This document shows, one piece after another, positions 1 through 8,776 of a stretch of DNA of 64,000 nt (positions within the stretch are counted from its first letter, which is position 1; each line of letters starts with the position of its first letter). The stretch lies in contig NZ_CP019236.1 of NCBI RefSeq assembly GCF_001955695.1, forward strand, positions 4,340,001-4,404,000, read 5' to 3'. Source of the stretch: Rhodoferax koreense (GTDB taxonomy: Bacteria; Pseudomonadota; Gammaproteobacteria; Burkholderiales; Burkholderiaceae_C). The notes under the pieces were generated by a model. It was given only the letters and a program-made list of their open reading frames with translations, ran no database searches and had not been told where the DNA came from. The translations under genes and the position numbers were made by a program.

Positions 1-2
1 CC

Positions 3-43
3 TTGCCCAGCGGGTTTTCGATGGTTAGAATGGTAGCGCTACC
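3..43 (+). promoter_or_regulatory. Candidate promoter and LacI-type operator of the glucarate operon
   Basis: A sigma70-like pair is visible: TTGCCC at 3-8, a 17-base spacer, and TAGAAT at 26-31. It is followed at once by the perfect 12-base palindrome GGTAGCGCTACC at 32-43. A CpG-centred palindrome just after a -10 box is typical of LacI-family operators, so repression at the start of transcription is inferred. The leader to gudD would be about 150 bases. This operator differs from the AACGTT type found further along, so a different regulator, probably left of the window, is likely. Confidence 0.5.
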
Positions 44-190
44 GCTGCACGGGCAACACAGGGTTTTGGAGGGCCGACAGCCCGCGGCTGACCCCTATGC
101 TCCAACCTGTTCATCGTGCTCCACGGTTATCCCCAACGATTCCGCAATTTATCCACACGTTCTCACCAGCTTTTCAGTTCAACGAATCCC

Positions 191-1525
191 ATGCCGAACA
201 CTTCCACCCCTCTCGTCACCGACCTGCGCGTCATTCCCGTTGCCGGCCGGGACGGCATGCTGCTCAACCTCAGCGGCGCGCATGGCCCGTTTTTCACACG
301 CAACCTGCTGATCCTGACCGACAACGCCGGCCGCACCGGCGTGGGCGAGGTGCCCGGCGGCGAGAAAATCCGCCAGACGCTGGAAGACGCCCGCCCCCTG
401 GTCGTCGGCCAGCCGATCGGCTCGCACCAACGCGTGCTGCAGGAAGTGCACCAGAAGTTCGCCGACCGCGACGCGGGCGGCCGCGGCCTGCAGACCTTCG
501 ACCTGCGCACCACGATCCACGCCGTCACCGCCATCGAATCGGCGCTGCTCGACCTGCTGGGCCAGCACCTCGACGTGCCGATCGCCGCGCTGCTCGGCGA
601 AGGCCAACAGCGCGATGCGGTGGAGATGCTGGGCTACCTGTTCTACGTGGGCGACAAGTCCAAGACCGACCTGCCCTACAACAGCGAACCTGATGCGGAC
701 AACGCCTGGTCGCGCATCCGCCACGAGGCCGCGCTCACGCCCGAGGCCATCGTGCGCCTGGCCGAGGCGGCCTATGAGCGCTACGGCTTCAACGACTTCA
801 AGCTCAAGGGCGGCGCACTGCGCGCTGAGGAGGAAATCGAAGCCATCGTGGCGCTGCACGAGCGTTTTCCCAAGGCGCGCGTCACGCTCGATCCGAATGG
901 CGGCTGGCTGCTCAAGGACGCGATCCGCCTGATGCGCGACATGCGTGGCGTGGTGGCCTATGCCGAAGACCCGTGCGGCGCCGAAGACGGTTTCTCGGGC
1001 CGCGAGATCATGGCCGAGTTCCGCCGCGCCACCGGCCTGCCCACCGCCACCAACATGATCGCCACCGACTGGCGCCAACTGACCCACGCGCTGTCGCTGC
1101 AATCGGTGGACATTCCGCTGGCCGATCCGCATTTCTGGACCATGGCCGGCTCGGTGCGCGTGGCGCAGACCTGCCGCGACTGGGGCCTGACCTGGGGCTC
1201 GCATTCGAACAACCATTTCGACGTGTCGCTGGCCATGTTCACCCACGTGGCCGCGGCCGCGCCGGGCCGGGTGACGGCCATCGATACCCATTGGATTTGG
1301 CAGGACGGCCAGCGCCTGACGAAGGATCCGCTGCAGATCAGGGGCGGCCTGGTGCAGGTGCCCAAGAAGCCTGGCCTGGGCGTCGAACTCGACATGGCCG
1401 AAGTGGAAAAGGCACACCAGCTCTACAAACAGCACGGCCTGGGCTCGCGCGACGACGCCATGGCGATGCAGTACCTGATCCCGGGCTGGAAGTTCGACCC
1501 GAAGAAGCCGGCGCTGGACCGCTGA
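191..1525 (+). CDS. gudD: Glucarate dehydratase
   Basis: Dehydrates D-glucarate (and L-idarate in known homologues) to 5-keto-4-deoxyglucarate in the cytoplasm. The 444-residue product matches the usual length and is an enolase-superfamily enzyme. Visible signatures are KLK at 204-206, the metal-site Asp234 in LDPNGGW, Glu259/Asp260 in AEDPCG, Asn288, and the catalytic His338 in HSNNHFD. The ATG at 191 gives the family's normal N-terminus; an in-frame start at 116 would add a sequence that does not look coding. No strong ribosome site is seen. It is the first gene of gudD, aldolase, garR, which together complete conversion to pyruvate and glycerate. A palindromic operator lies at the upstream promoter. 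Confidence 0.95.
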   Translation: MPNTSTPLVTDLRVIPVAGRDGMLLNLSGAHGPFFTRNLLILTDNAGRTGVGEVPGGEKIRQTLEDARPLVVGQPIGSHQRVLQEVHQKFADRDAGGRGLQTFDLRTTIHAVTAIESALLDLLGQHLDVPIAALLGEGQQRDAVEMLGYLFYVGDKSKTDLPYNSEPDADNAWSRIRHEAALTPEAIVRLAEAAYERYGFNDFKLKGGALRAEEEIEAIVALHERFPKARVTLDPNGGWLLKDAIRLMRDMRGVVAYAEDPCGAEDGFSGREIMAEFRRATGLPTATNMIATDWRQLTHALSLQSVDIPLADPHFWTMAGSVRVAQTCRDWGLTWGSHSNNHFDVSLAMFTHVAAAAPGRVTAIDTHWIWQDGQRLTKDPLQIRGGLVQVPKKPGLGVELDMAEVEKAHQLYKQHGLGSRDDAMAMQYLIPGWKFDPKKPALDR

Positions 1526-1568
1526 GCCGCAGCGCCCCATCACCGACAGACCACCAAGGAGCGCCACG

Positions 1569-2363
1569 ATGCGACCGAATCGACTGCGTGAGATCTGGCA
1601 ATCGGGCGGCGCTGCCGTCAATGGCTGGCTGGCGATTCCGAACGGCTTCTCAGCCGAGACCATGGCCCACCAGGGCTGGGATTCGCTGACCATCGACCTG
1701 CAGCACGGCGTGGTCGATTACCAGGCCATGGTTGGCATGCTGCAGGCCATCTCCACCACCGCCACGGTGCCGGTGGTGCGGGTGCCCTGGCTCGAGCCGG
1801 GCATCCTGATGAAGACGCTCGACGCGGGCGCCTACGGGGTGATCTGCCCGATGGTCAACACCCGCGAGGACGCGCAGAAACTCGTGGCCTGGACGCACTA
1901 CGCGCCGCGCGGCACCCGCAGCTTCGGCCCGATCCGCGCCACGCTGTATGGTGGTGCGGACTACCCGTCGGCCGCCAACGACACCATCGTCACCTTCGCC
2001 ATGATCGAGACCGCGGCCGCGCTCGACAACCTCGACGACATCCTCTCGGTCGAAGGCCTGGACGCGATCTACATCGGCCCGTCCGACCTATCGCTGGCAC
2101 TCGGCTGCCGGCCGGTGTTCGACGACGTGGACGACAAGGCGCAGCAGGCCATCGACCACATCCTGGCGCGCGCCAAGGCCCATGGCGTGGTGGCCGGCAT
2201 CCACAACGGCACGCCCGAAGGTGCGCTCGCGCGTGTCGCCAAGGGCTTCCAGTTCGTCACCGTCAGCTCCGACGCGCGGCTGATGGCAGCCGGCGCGCAG
2301 CAGGTGATGGCCAGCATGCGCGCCGCGCCACCCTCTGCGGGCGCGGGCTCCTCCACTTACTGA
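1569..2363 (+). CDS. garL: 2-dehydro-3-deoxyglucarate aldolase (HpcH/HpaI family)
   Basis: Class II pyruvate aldolase expected to cleave 5-keto-4-deoxyglucarate (or 2-keto-3-deoxyglucarate) into pyruvate and tartronate semialdehyde. The 264-residue protein has the family pattern: His46 in DLQHGVVD as general base, Arg71 in VVRVPW binding the pyruvate carboxylate, and metal ligands Glu147 (MIETAA) and Asp173 (GPSDLSL). An AAGGAG sequence sits 7 bases before the ATG. It follows gudD by 43 bases and precedes garR by 16, so one transcript is likely. The family also contains hydroxyphenylacetate-pathway aldolases; the neighbours rather than the sequence point to glucarate. Confidence 0.88.
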   Translation: MRPNRLREIWQSGGAAVNGWLAIPNGFSAETMAHQGWDSLTIDLQHGVVDYQAMVGMLQAISTTATVPVVRVPWLEPGILMKTLDAGAYGVICPMVNTREDAQKLVAWTHYAPRGTRSFGPIRATLYGGADYPSAANDTIVTFAMIETAAALDNLDDILSVEGLDAIYIGPSDLSLALGCRPVFDDVDDKAQQAIDHILARAKAHGVVAGIHNGTPEGALARVAKGFQFVTVSSDARLMAAGAQQVMASMRAAPPSAGAGSSTY

Positions 2364-2379
2364 AACAAGGAAGATTCAC

Positions 2380-3264
2380 ATGAAGATCGGATTCATCGGC
2401 CTCGGCATCATGGGCGCGCCCATGGCCTTGCAGCTCGTCAACGCCGGCCACCAGCTGTATTACGTCAAGCGCAACAAGATCAACGCCGACATCGCGGCCA
2501 GCAATGCCATCGCCTGCGCCACGGGCCAGGAAGTCGCCGAGCAGGCCGAGGTCATCATCACCATGCTGCCCGACACCCCTGACGTGGAAGCCGTGCTGTT
2601 CGGCAAGGACGGCGTGGCCGCGGGGCTCTCGGCCGGCAAGACCGTGATCGACATGAGCAGCATCTCGCCGATCGAAACCAAGGCCTTCGCCAAGACCATC
2701 AACGCACTCGGCTGCGACTACCTGGACGCGCCGGTGTCGGGCGGCGAAGTCGGTGCCAAGGCCGCGAGCTTGACCATCATGGTCGGCGGCACCGAGGAAG
2801 CCTTCGCCAAAGCCAAGCCCTTGTTCGAACTCATGGGCAAGAACATTACCCACGTCGGCGGCAACGGCGACGGCCAGACCACCAAGGTGGCCAACCAGAT
2901 CATCGTGGCGCTGAATATCGCCGCCGTGGGCGAAGCCCTGCTGTTCGCCAGCAAGGCCGGCGCCGATCCAGCGAAAGTGCGTCAGGCGCTGATGGGCGGC
3001 TTCGCCTCGAGCCGCATCCTCGAGGTGCACGGCGAGCGCATGGTCAAGCGCACCTTCAACCCGGGTTTCCGCATCGGCCTGCACCAGAAGGACCTCGGCC
3101 TGGCCCTGCAGGGCGCACGCGAACTCGGCGTCGCGCTGCCGCAGACCGCGGGTGCGGCCCAGCTGATGCAGGTGTGCGCAGCCAATGGCTGGAAAGACCT
3201 CGACCATTCCGCCCTGGTGAAGGCGCTGGAACTGATGGCCTCGCACGAGGTGGCGAAGGCCTGA
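2380..3264 (+). CDS. garR: 2-hydroxy-3-oxopropionate (tartronate semialdehyde) reductase
   Basis: Reduces tartronate semialdehyde to D-glycerate with NAD(P)H, the last step of the aldarate branch. The 294-residue protein is a beta-hydroxyacid dehydrogenase: the Rossmann motif GLGIMGAPMA at 7-16, the substrate-binding DAPVSGG at 117-122, and catalytic Lys169 in TTKVANQ. An AAGGAAG ribosome site precedes the ATG. It is the third and last gene of the operon and converges with a small minus-strand gene only 7 bases downstream. 3-hydroxyisobutyrate dehydrogenases share the fold, but the operon context favours GarR. Confidence 0.93.
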   Translation: MKIGFIGLGIMGAPMALQLVNAGHQLYYVKRNKINADIAASNAIACATGQEVAEQAEVIITMLPDTPDVEAVLFGKDGVAAGLSAGKTVIDMSSISPIETKAFAKTINALGCDYLDAPVSGGEVGAKAASLTIMVGGTEEAFAKAKPLFELMGKNITHVGGNGDGQTTKVANQIIVALNIAAVGEALLFASKAGADPAKVRQALMGGFASSRILEVHGERMVKRTFNPGFRIGLHQKDLGLALQGARELGVALPQTAGAAQLMQVCAANGWKDLDHSALVKALELMASHEVAKA

Positions 3265-3271
3265 CCTACGC

Positions 3272-3559
3272 TCAGCGCGTCGGCGCAGTCTCCGCGGGCT
3301 GCGCGGTCGTCGTGTCGAGCTGGTTCAACTGCAGCGCGAAGTCGTAGAGCTTGGCCTTGCCTGCGTAATAACGCTCCAGCCGCCATTCCTTGAGCATCGC
3401 CAGCGCCAGATCGAAATCACCCAGGTCGAGTTCGTACAGCCGCTCGAGCCGGAACGGCTCCTGCGATTCCAGCGACAGCACCAGGTCGGCGAAGGTCTTG
3501 GCCGATTCAGTAAACGGGTTCTTGGCGATGTGGTTCTTGGCTTGTTTGATGGCGTTCAT
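3272..3559 (-). CDS. Small protein of unknown function
   Basis: I do not recognise a family. The 95-residue product is mostly predicted helix, with a basic N-terminus (MNAIKQAKNHIAKNPF) and an acidic and hydrophobic centre including LYELDLGDFDLALAMLKEWR. It has no signal peptide, membrane segment or Cys/His cluster. The ATG at 3559 is preferred over an in-frame TTG at 3586 that would add nine residues. It converges with garR, so it probably has its own transcript. Codon use resembles the neighbours, which supports a real gene. Confidence 0.6.
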   Translation of the reverse strand: MNAIKQAKNHIAKNPFTESAKTFADLVLSLESQEPFRLERLYELDLGDFDLALAMLKEWRLERYYAGKAKLYDFALQLNQLDTTTAQPAETAPTR

Positions 3560-3674
3560 GGGGTTCCGAAGGGAAGGGACAGTCAAGCAGGATTAGAACC
3601 GTCGACGTCGCTATGAAGATGACATGTGCGTTTCAGATTTGTGACATATCATCATCGACGTCATGAGGCCGCTT

Positions 3675-5201
3675 TTATCCGCCGCCGGCCTTATCCCAGA
3701 ACCCGTGCAGCTTGCCCAACCGCTGCAACGCCTTGCGGCAGGCACGCGCCATGCGGCCCTGCTGCGCGACCAGCCAGCCGACGGCGAACCACGCACCTGG
3801 ATCCTTCACCGCCGCTTCGCGGTAGCGCGCCAGCGCGACGTTCGCGTCGTTGAAGGCGCCGAGCGCATCCTGCGCCGGCTCGAGATGGGCGATGTCGTGC
3901 GCGGCCGCCTTCGCATCGAACAGCGGCGCGGCGAATTCGGCTAGGTAGCGCAGCCGCTTGAGCCGCTTGCGCATGCGGTGCTGCGCGGACACCGGCAGCG
4001 ATTCGAAACGCGCACCGTCGGCCAGCAATTGATGCTGCAGCTTGCGCAGGCGTTTTTTGAGCAGGCGTCGGAGATCGTCATCACCGCCTGGCGCGGGCTG
4101 ATCTGTCGGCGCGGCCAAACCAATCAAGCCCACCAGCGCCACCTGGAACGACACGGCACGCACCACCGCACGGATGTCCACCGCCTTGGTGCCGGACCTG
4201 GGGATGCGGATCTCCGGCGCACCGGCCGCCTTCAGTCTCGGCGCCATTTCGGTGAGCAGCAATGCGGTGTCGCGCTGCGCACCGAGGCGGCGGAACACCG
4301 CGGTCAACGCGGGCTCCCAGCTCGCGTCGAACTGCGGGGCGGGTTCCGGCGCGAATGCGCCCAATTCGCGCAAGGCGGTGCGCAGACGGCGGATGCCCAC
4401 GCGCAACTGGTGCACCACCTCGGCATCGGTGTTACCCGAGGCCAGCTCGCTCGCGTTGGGCAACACCTGGGCCAGGCACGCGGCCAGCACGGCGCGCTGG
4501 AAAGCCGGGCCCGATACCTGGGCCCCGGTCTTGCCGGCCAGCTGCGGCGGTTCTGCCCGCACCGCGTAGCCTTGATCCGCCGCGTGCGCCAGCCGTTGTC
4601 CGCGTTCGGCCTTGGACAAGGTGCTGAGCCAGAGGCCATGGCGTTCGCACCAGCCCCGCGCGATCTCGACCAGATCTTCGACACGGCCCTGCACCAATTC
4701 CAGCTCGAGTTCACACACCGCAGAGCTGCGCGGCCTGCCGTCCTCGGCCAGGCCGCCCATCACCTGACCCACGTCGAGCGCGAGCTCCACCGTGGTCTCG
4801 CCCAGCCGCTCGTGTCGGGCCAGGCGCCAGATGTCGGTGGACAGGGTCTCGCCCAGCGGGCAAGCCGCATCGCCAAGCGCCTTGCCCAGTAACTTGCCGA
4901 CCGGCGAATCGGCATGGCGCAGCGGATCGGGCACGGCCTTGGCGGCACGGCCGTCTAGCGTGACGTTGTGCTCGAGCCGGTGCAAAGCCCCTTGCCCTTC
5001 GACCACGGCCTTGGCCGTCTGCACCCAATGGGTGCCTTCCTTGCGCAGCCGCAGCACCACGCCGTGCCTGGCGAGTGCGGCGTCGGCCGTGTCGAAATAA
5101 CGCGCCTGCAGCCGGGTGCGGCTGGTCTTCTGCGCGCGCAAGGCCTGCTCCACTTCTTCCAGGCGCTCGGCGGGTACCGCCAACTTGAATTCGATTTCCA
5201 T
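3675..5201 (-). CDS. CYTH-CHAD domain protein (inorganic triphosphatase-like)
   Basis: The N-terminal half (about 1-200) is a CYTH triphosphate tunnel domain starting with the diagnostic ExExK in MEIEFK (Glu2, Glu4, Lys6). The C-terminal half is a helical CHAD domain with conserved His and basic clusters (VHQLRVGIRRLRTALREL and RMRKRLKRLRYLAEF). Known relatives such as E. coli YgiF hydrolyse inorganic triphosphate, and CHAD domains bind polyphosphate granules. A polyphosphate-linked triphosphatase is therefore inferred. The ATG at 5201 has a GAGGAAG ribosome site; the longer open frame upstream is rejected because the CYTH motif must sit at the N-terminus. 508 residues, monocistronic. Confidence 0.85.
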   Translation of the reverse strand: MEIEFKLAVPAERLEEVEQALRAQKTSRTRLQARYFDTADAALARHGVVLRLRKEGTHWVQTAKAVVEGQGALHRLEHNVTLDGRAAKAVPDPLRHADSPVGKLLGKALGDAACPLGETLSTDIWRLARHERLGETTVELALDVGQVMGGLAEDGRPRSSAVCELELELVQGRVEDLVEIARGWCERHGLWLSTLSKAERGQRLAHAADQGYAVRAEPPQLAGKTGAQVSGPAFQRAVLAACLAQVLPNASELASGNTDAEVVHQLRVGIRRLRTALRELGAFAPEPAPQFDASWEPALTAVFRRLGAQRDTALLLTEMAPRLKAAGAPEIRIPRSGTKAVDIRAVVRAVSFQVALVGLIGLAAPTDQPAPGGDDDLRRLLKKRLRKLQHQLLADGARFESLPVSAQHRMRKRLKRLRYLAEFAAPLFDAKAAAHDIAHLEPAQDALGAFNDANVALARYREAAVKDPGAWFAVGWLVAQQGRMARACRKALQRLGKLHGFWDKAGGG

Positions 5202-5365
5202 GGTCACTTCCTCCGCAGACAGTGCATTTGCACGCGATTCAACCCGGGGGCGCTGGCCCGAAAACTGCATACGGATTTTTACCCATGACCCTTCGCCATC
5301 CGCCGGATTGACTTCAAACGGCCACGAAGAGTTTGCAGAATCGGGCCATGGTGAAGGAGAAATCG

Positions 5366-5587
5366 ATGAATTTGACCCTGCTGCGCGACATTTCCAAAAA
5401 AGTCCTGCCCTGGACCATCGAGAGCCCGGAAGAGATCGAGAATGTCCGCGCCTTGCGCGCTTCCGGCCACGCCGCCGCCTTCGTTTCGGCACCCGGCTCG
5501 GCCAAGCCTTATGCGCGGGTGCTGGCGATCACGCCGATGGGGCGCGAAGAACTCAAACGCAGCCTGCAACCAGAAGCCATCGCCTAG
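5366..5587 (+). CDS. Small protein of unknown function (73 aa)
   Basis: An AAGGAG ribosome site lies five bases before the ATG at 5366, which decides the start over in-frame ATGs at 5333 and 5348. The 73-residue product begins MNLTLLRDISKKVLPWTIES and ends EELKRSLQPEAIA. It has no signal peptide, zinc site or membrane span and matches no family I recognise. It is divergent from the CYTH-CHAD gene, with about 160 bases between them holding both promoters. Function unknown; existence is supported by the ribosome site and codon use. Confidence 0.5.
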   Translation: MNLTLLRDISKKVLPWTIESPEEIENVRALRASGHAAAFVSAPGSAKPYARVLAITPMGREELKRSLQPEAIA

Positions 5588-5621
5588 TTTCCGGAAGACG
5601 CGCGGGGGCATAGCCCCGTGG

Positions 5622-5667
5622 TGGACTCGGTCACTCCACGTGGTCATAATACTGTTCAAATAAACAG
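5622..5667 (+). promoter_or_regulatory. SOS promoter with LexA box
   Basis: CTGTTCAAATAAACAG at 5652-5667 fits the CTGT-N8-ACAG LexA box with both half-sites perfect and an AT-rich core. It lies directly after a -10-like CATAAT (5645-5650), itself 17 bases after a weak -35-like TGGACT (5622-5627). LexA binding here would cover the transcription start, the classic layout for SOS repression. The box is 28 bases before the ATG of the 103-residue gene. Confidence 0.65.
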
Positions 5668-5695
5668 TCATTGACCATCAACCGGAGGCGAACCG

Positions 5696-6007
5696 ATGGA
5701 AACCACGCTCGACACCCTGTACACCGTCGCCCTGCGCGACTACCCCGAACTGCCGCTCAAGGAACGCGTCGCGGCCGAGATGCGCTATTGCCGTGCGCTG
5801 GAACGCCGCCTCGGCCCGCCGGAAGACGTGGTGCATGCCCTGCGCGCGGTCGAACAACTGGCCGACGGGGGCAGCGGCGACGAGCCGACGCCCGAGGAAC
5901 TCAAACTCGTCGCCCACTGGCGCGTGGCCACCGACGCCGCACGCCAGGCCGCCATGCAGGGCCTGGGCGAAAGCCCGGAATCCTGGTTCGACGTGCGCAT
6001 GGCCTGA
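5696..6007 (+). CDS. Putative SOS-regulated small protein of unknown function
   Basis: A 103-residue acidic protein with a strong GGAGG ribosome site ten bases before the ATG. It is predicted to be all-helical (for example LKERVAAEMRYCRALERRL and PEDVVHALRAVEQLA), with an acidic Gly/Ser linker in the middle (GGSGDEPTPEE). It has no membrane segment, enzyme motif or recognisable DNA-binding motif. A near-perfect LexA box lies just upstream, so induction by DNA damage is inferred. I do not recognise the family. Possible roles are a modulator of repair or division, but nothing in the sequence shows which. Confidence 0.7.
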   Translation: METTLDTLYTVALRDYPELPLKERVAAEMRYCRALERRLGPPEDVVHALRAVEQLADGGSGDEPTPEELKLVAHWRVATDAARQAAMQGLGESPESWFDVRMA

Positions 6008-6056
6008 AGAATGTGCAGGGAACCCCTGCGCGTCACGGCCTCGCGCGTTCCTGTTA

Positions 6057-7328
6057 CTAGGCGCCGGCCGGCATCTGCGCCGGTGCTGCCGCCGTGCGCC
6101 GCGCCTTGCGCACATTGAAGGCCGTGGTGATGAGCACGGCCTGCACCAGCGCCAGGCCGATGAACACACCCCGGTATTGCCCGTGGTCCATCAGGCTGCC
6201 GAACACCAGTGGCGAGACCGCCTGGCCGATGTCCAGGCCCGAATACACCACGCCGTAGACGCGGCCGGTGGAATTCGCCGGCGTGGCGCGCTTCACGATC
6301 AGGTCCCGCGACGGCCCGCCCGTGCCGGCGGCGAAGCCCATCAGCCCGAACAAGGCCGGCACGGCCAGGCCGGACACATCGGCAAAACCGATCACCAGCG
6401 CCACGAGCGCGGCAAAACCCAGACCGAAGCCGACGATGCGTTCGCAACGCGCCGGGTCGGCCGCGAGAAAGCCGCCAAGCACCATGCCGCCCGCGCTGCA
6501 GACCATGTACACCGTGAGGCAGGTGGCCACCAGCGCCACTGGCACCTGGTGCAACTGCCGCGCGGCTTCCGGCGCGAAGGCCTGCACCACGCTCAGCGCC
6601 ATGGCGTAGAAAAAGAAGAAGGCAAAACACATCCACACGGCCGGAATTTTCATGAAGCCGAGACTGCCGCCTTCGAGCGCCGGCACACCTGTTTTGTGGG
6701 TCGTCGGCGTGGGCGGCGGCAGGCTCAGCTTGTCCCGATTGACCCACAACACCGCCAGCACGGCAAACGCCAGGAGGCCGGCCGAGGCCAGCGCGACGCG
6801 CCATGAAAAGAGGAGCGCGAGCGGCACCAGCATCGCCGGCGCCAGCGCCCAGCCGAGATTGCCGGTGATACCGTGCACGCTGTAGGCGTGGCCCAGGCGC
6901 GGACTGCTGACCTTGCGGTTGAGCAGCGTGTAGTCCACGGGATGGAAGACACCGTTGCCGACGCCGGCCACCACCGAGACAGCGGCCAGCATCCAGTAAT
7001 CGGTGCTCAGCGCGAAACCGAAAGCGGACACGCCGAGCAAGGCCAGGCCGCCGAACAGCACGGGCCGCGGGCCGAAGCGATCGACCACGAAGCCCGAAGC
7101 CATCTGCACCGCGCAGGACACCACGAAGAACACCGACATCAGGAAGCCGAGTTCGGCATAACTCGCGTTGAAATCGGTCTTGAGCCAGGGAAACAGGGGC
7201 GCCAGCAGGAGCTGGCTGAAATGGCTGATCATGTGGGCGAGGCCGACCAGGCCGATCACGCCCGCGTCCTGTTTGAGACTGGTCTGCGTGCCCGACATCG
7301 GGGCACCGGTGGCTGTTGTGGTGTTCAT
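6057..7328 (-). CDS. MFS transporter (fosmidomycin-resistance-like)
   Basis: An inner-membrane secondary transporter of 423 residues with about 12 hydrophobic segments and the MFS loop 2-3 motif around DRFGPRPVLFGG. Loop features such as GVGNGVFHPVDYTLLNRKV resemble the FsmR (fosmidomycin resistance) and related proton-antiporter group. The substrate cannot be read from sequence. The ATG at 7328 places the first membrane helix near residue 25. It is divergent from an AraC-type regulator, with about 100 bases between them, and that regulator is its likely controller. Confidence 0.85.
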   Translation of the reverse strand: MNTTTATGAPMSGTQTSLKQDAGVIGLVGLAHMISHFSQLLLAPLFPWLKTDFNASYAELGFLMSVFFVVSCAVQMASGFVVDRFGPRPVLFGGLALLGVSAFGFALSTDYWMLAAVSVVAGVGNGVFHPVDYTLLNRKVSSPRLGHAYSVHGITGNLGWALAPAMLVPLALLFSWRVALASAGLLAFAVLAVLWVNRDKLSLPPPTPTTHKTGVPALEGGSLGFMKIPAVWMCFAFFFFYAMALSVVQAFAPEAARQLHQVPVALVATCLTVYMVCSAGGMVLGGFLAADPARCERIVGFGLGFAALVALVIGFADVSGLAVPALFGLMGFAAGTGGPSRDLIVKRATPANSTGRVYGVVYSGLDIGQAVSPLVFGSLMDHGQYRGVFIGLALVQAVLITTAFNVRKARRTAAAPAQMPAGA

Positions 7329-7431
7329 GCGCTTATCGTAGTATCCGCTCCTGTTTTCCGGAATGCGACAAAAAGACAGGTTCTGGCGAATTCCAGACAA
7401 GCAGCCTCCAGCCCTTACCTGATCGACTTCG

Positions 7432-8328
7432 ATGAACTCACTCTCGCCTGCCCGCAAGACGCCGCGGTTCATGCCGGTCGGCGACACCGACCTGTTCACG
7501 CCCACAGCGGCCAGGCCCGTGCGGGTGCGCGCGCGTGTGCTGCCGGCCGACAGCCATTTCGAGCCGCACCGCCACGCCTGGGCGCAACTTGCCTATTGCG
7601 CCACCGGCATGGTGCAGGTCGTCTGCGCCACGGAAGCGGACGCCGCGGCCGGCGGCGCTGTCCGCACCACGGCCGACGAAGTCACCTACATGGTGCCGCC
7701 TTCGCGCGCGGTATGGATCGCGCCCGGCGCACTGCACGCCATCCATGTGCTCGAACGCGCCGAGCTGCGCACCCTGTACCTCGATGCCAGCGTGACCCCC
7801 GCGGGCTGGCGCGGCTGCCGGGTCATCATGGTCTCGAGCCTGCTGCGCGAACTCATCCATGCGCTCGACCTGCCCGCGCCGCTGCCCGCCAGCCCCTCCT
7901 CGCGCGAAACCATGCTCGGCAGCCTGGTGCTCGACGAGATCACGCATGCGGCCACCCAGGCGCTCGGCGTGCCGCTGCCCCCTGCCCACACCGGCGACAA
8001 GCGCCTGCGCGCCCTGTGCGAGGCCGTGCTGCGCGCGCCCGGCCAGCGCGCCACGCTGGCTGGCTGGGCCGCCGACGTGGGCGCGAGCGAACGCACCATG
8101 GCCCGGTTGTTCCGCGACGAGTTGGGTACCAGCTATCAGCAATGGCGCCAGCAGGCCGTGCTGGCCCATGCGCTGCCCATGCTCGCGCGCGGGCTGCCCG
8201 TGAGCCAGGTGGCGGCGGCCAGCGGTTATGCGAGCGACAGCGCGTTTTCGGCGATGTTCAAGGCGGCGATGGGCGCCTCGCCGAGCCATTTCTCGGGCCG
8301 CGTGGAGCCGGCCGAGGCAGCAGCCTGA
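7432..8328 (+). CDS. AraC-family transcriptional regulator
   Basis: A 298-residue regulator. The N-terminal part is a cupin-like sensor with the His-rich turn FEPHRHAWAQLAYCATG. The C-terminal part (about 195-290) holds two helix-turn-helix motifs, seen in LAGWAADVGASERTMARLF and VSQVAAASGYASDSAFSAMF, with the family's usual end FKAAMGASPSHF. This layout is shared with regulators that sense small molecules and control a neighbouring efflux pump. It is divergent from the MFS transporter gene, so it probably activates or represses that gene. The effector is unknown. Confidence 0.9.
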   Translation: MNSLSPARKTPRFMPVGDTDLFTPTAARPVRVRARVLPADSHFEPHRHAWAQLAYCATGMVQVVCATEADAAAGGAVRTTADEVTYMVPPSRAVWIAPGALHAIHVLERAELRTLYLDASVTPAGWRGCRVIMVSSLLRELIHALDLPAPLPASPSSRETMLGSLVLDEITHAATQALGVPLPPAHTGDKRLRALCEAVLRAPGQRATLAGWAADVGASERTMARLFRDELGTSYQQWRQQAVLAHALPMLARGLPVSQVAAASGYASDSAFSAMFKAAMGASPSHFSGRVEPAEAAA

Positions 8329-8335
8329 GAGCCGC

Positions 8336-8704
8336 TCAGGCGTTGGGGGCCAGCGTGGCCTCGATCTTTTCCAGAAGCGCTTCGAGCTCGCCCGGATCGC
8401 AGGTCTTCACCAAGGCGCGCACGTTCGCCCCGATCCCCTGCAGCCCGTGGCCGAATGCATAGCCGGACAGCAGCAGCACCCAGCGCAACGGATCGGGCTT
8501 GAGCCATTCGCGCGCCAGATCGGTGCCGGACAGGCCCGGCAGGCTCACGTCGGTGATCAACACGTCGAAATGCCGCGTGCCGAACAGCGCCAGCGCGGCC
8601 TCCGCATCGGCGACGGCCGTGATGTGCCGGTGATCGGCTTCGATCAGGGCACCGAAGGCTTCACGGATGTCTTCGTTGTCTTCGACGTAGAGGTATGAAA
8701 TCAA
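8336..8704 (-). CDS. Stand-alone response-regulator receiver domain
   Basis: A 122-residue REC domain with all phosphorylation landmarks: acidic Glu8/Asp9 in YVEDNED, phospho-acceptor Asp52 in LITDVSLPG, Ser80 and Lys100 in ALVKT. There is no output domain, so it should act by protein contact, as CheY-type or phosphorelay intermediates do. The start is a TTG at 8704: an in-frame stop lies just upstream and the first beta strand (ISYLYVEDN) needs this start. No histidine kinase is adjacent; the nearest in the window is at 62 kb. It converges with the AraC gene, seven bases away. Confidence 0.85.
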   Translation of the reverse strand: MISYLYVEDNEDIREAFGALIEADHRHITAVADAEAALALFGTRHFDVLITDVSLPGLSGTDLAREWLKPDPLRWVLLLSGYAFGHGLQGIGANVRALVKTCDPGELEALLEKIEATLAPNA

Positions 8705-8776
8705 TTTTTACGCACTCAAATTCGGCAATTGTAGATTTTGCCTGCGCCCAAGCGCGTCGGTGCCAGCAGCGGCGCC

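Noticed and set aside
179..1693. 504-codon minus-strand frame opposite gudD
   Set aside because: The product is His/Ala/Gly-rich without domains, and gudD on the plus strand has all catalytic residues.
5652..5667. Reading CTGTTCAAATAAACAG as a LacI-type operator
   Set aside because: It lacks the CpG or AACGTT centre of the other operators here and fits the CTGT-N8-ACAG LexA form instead.
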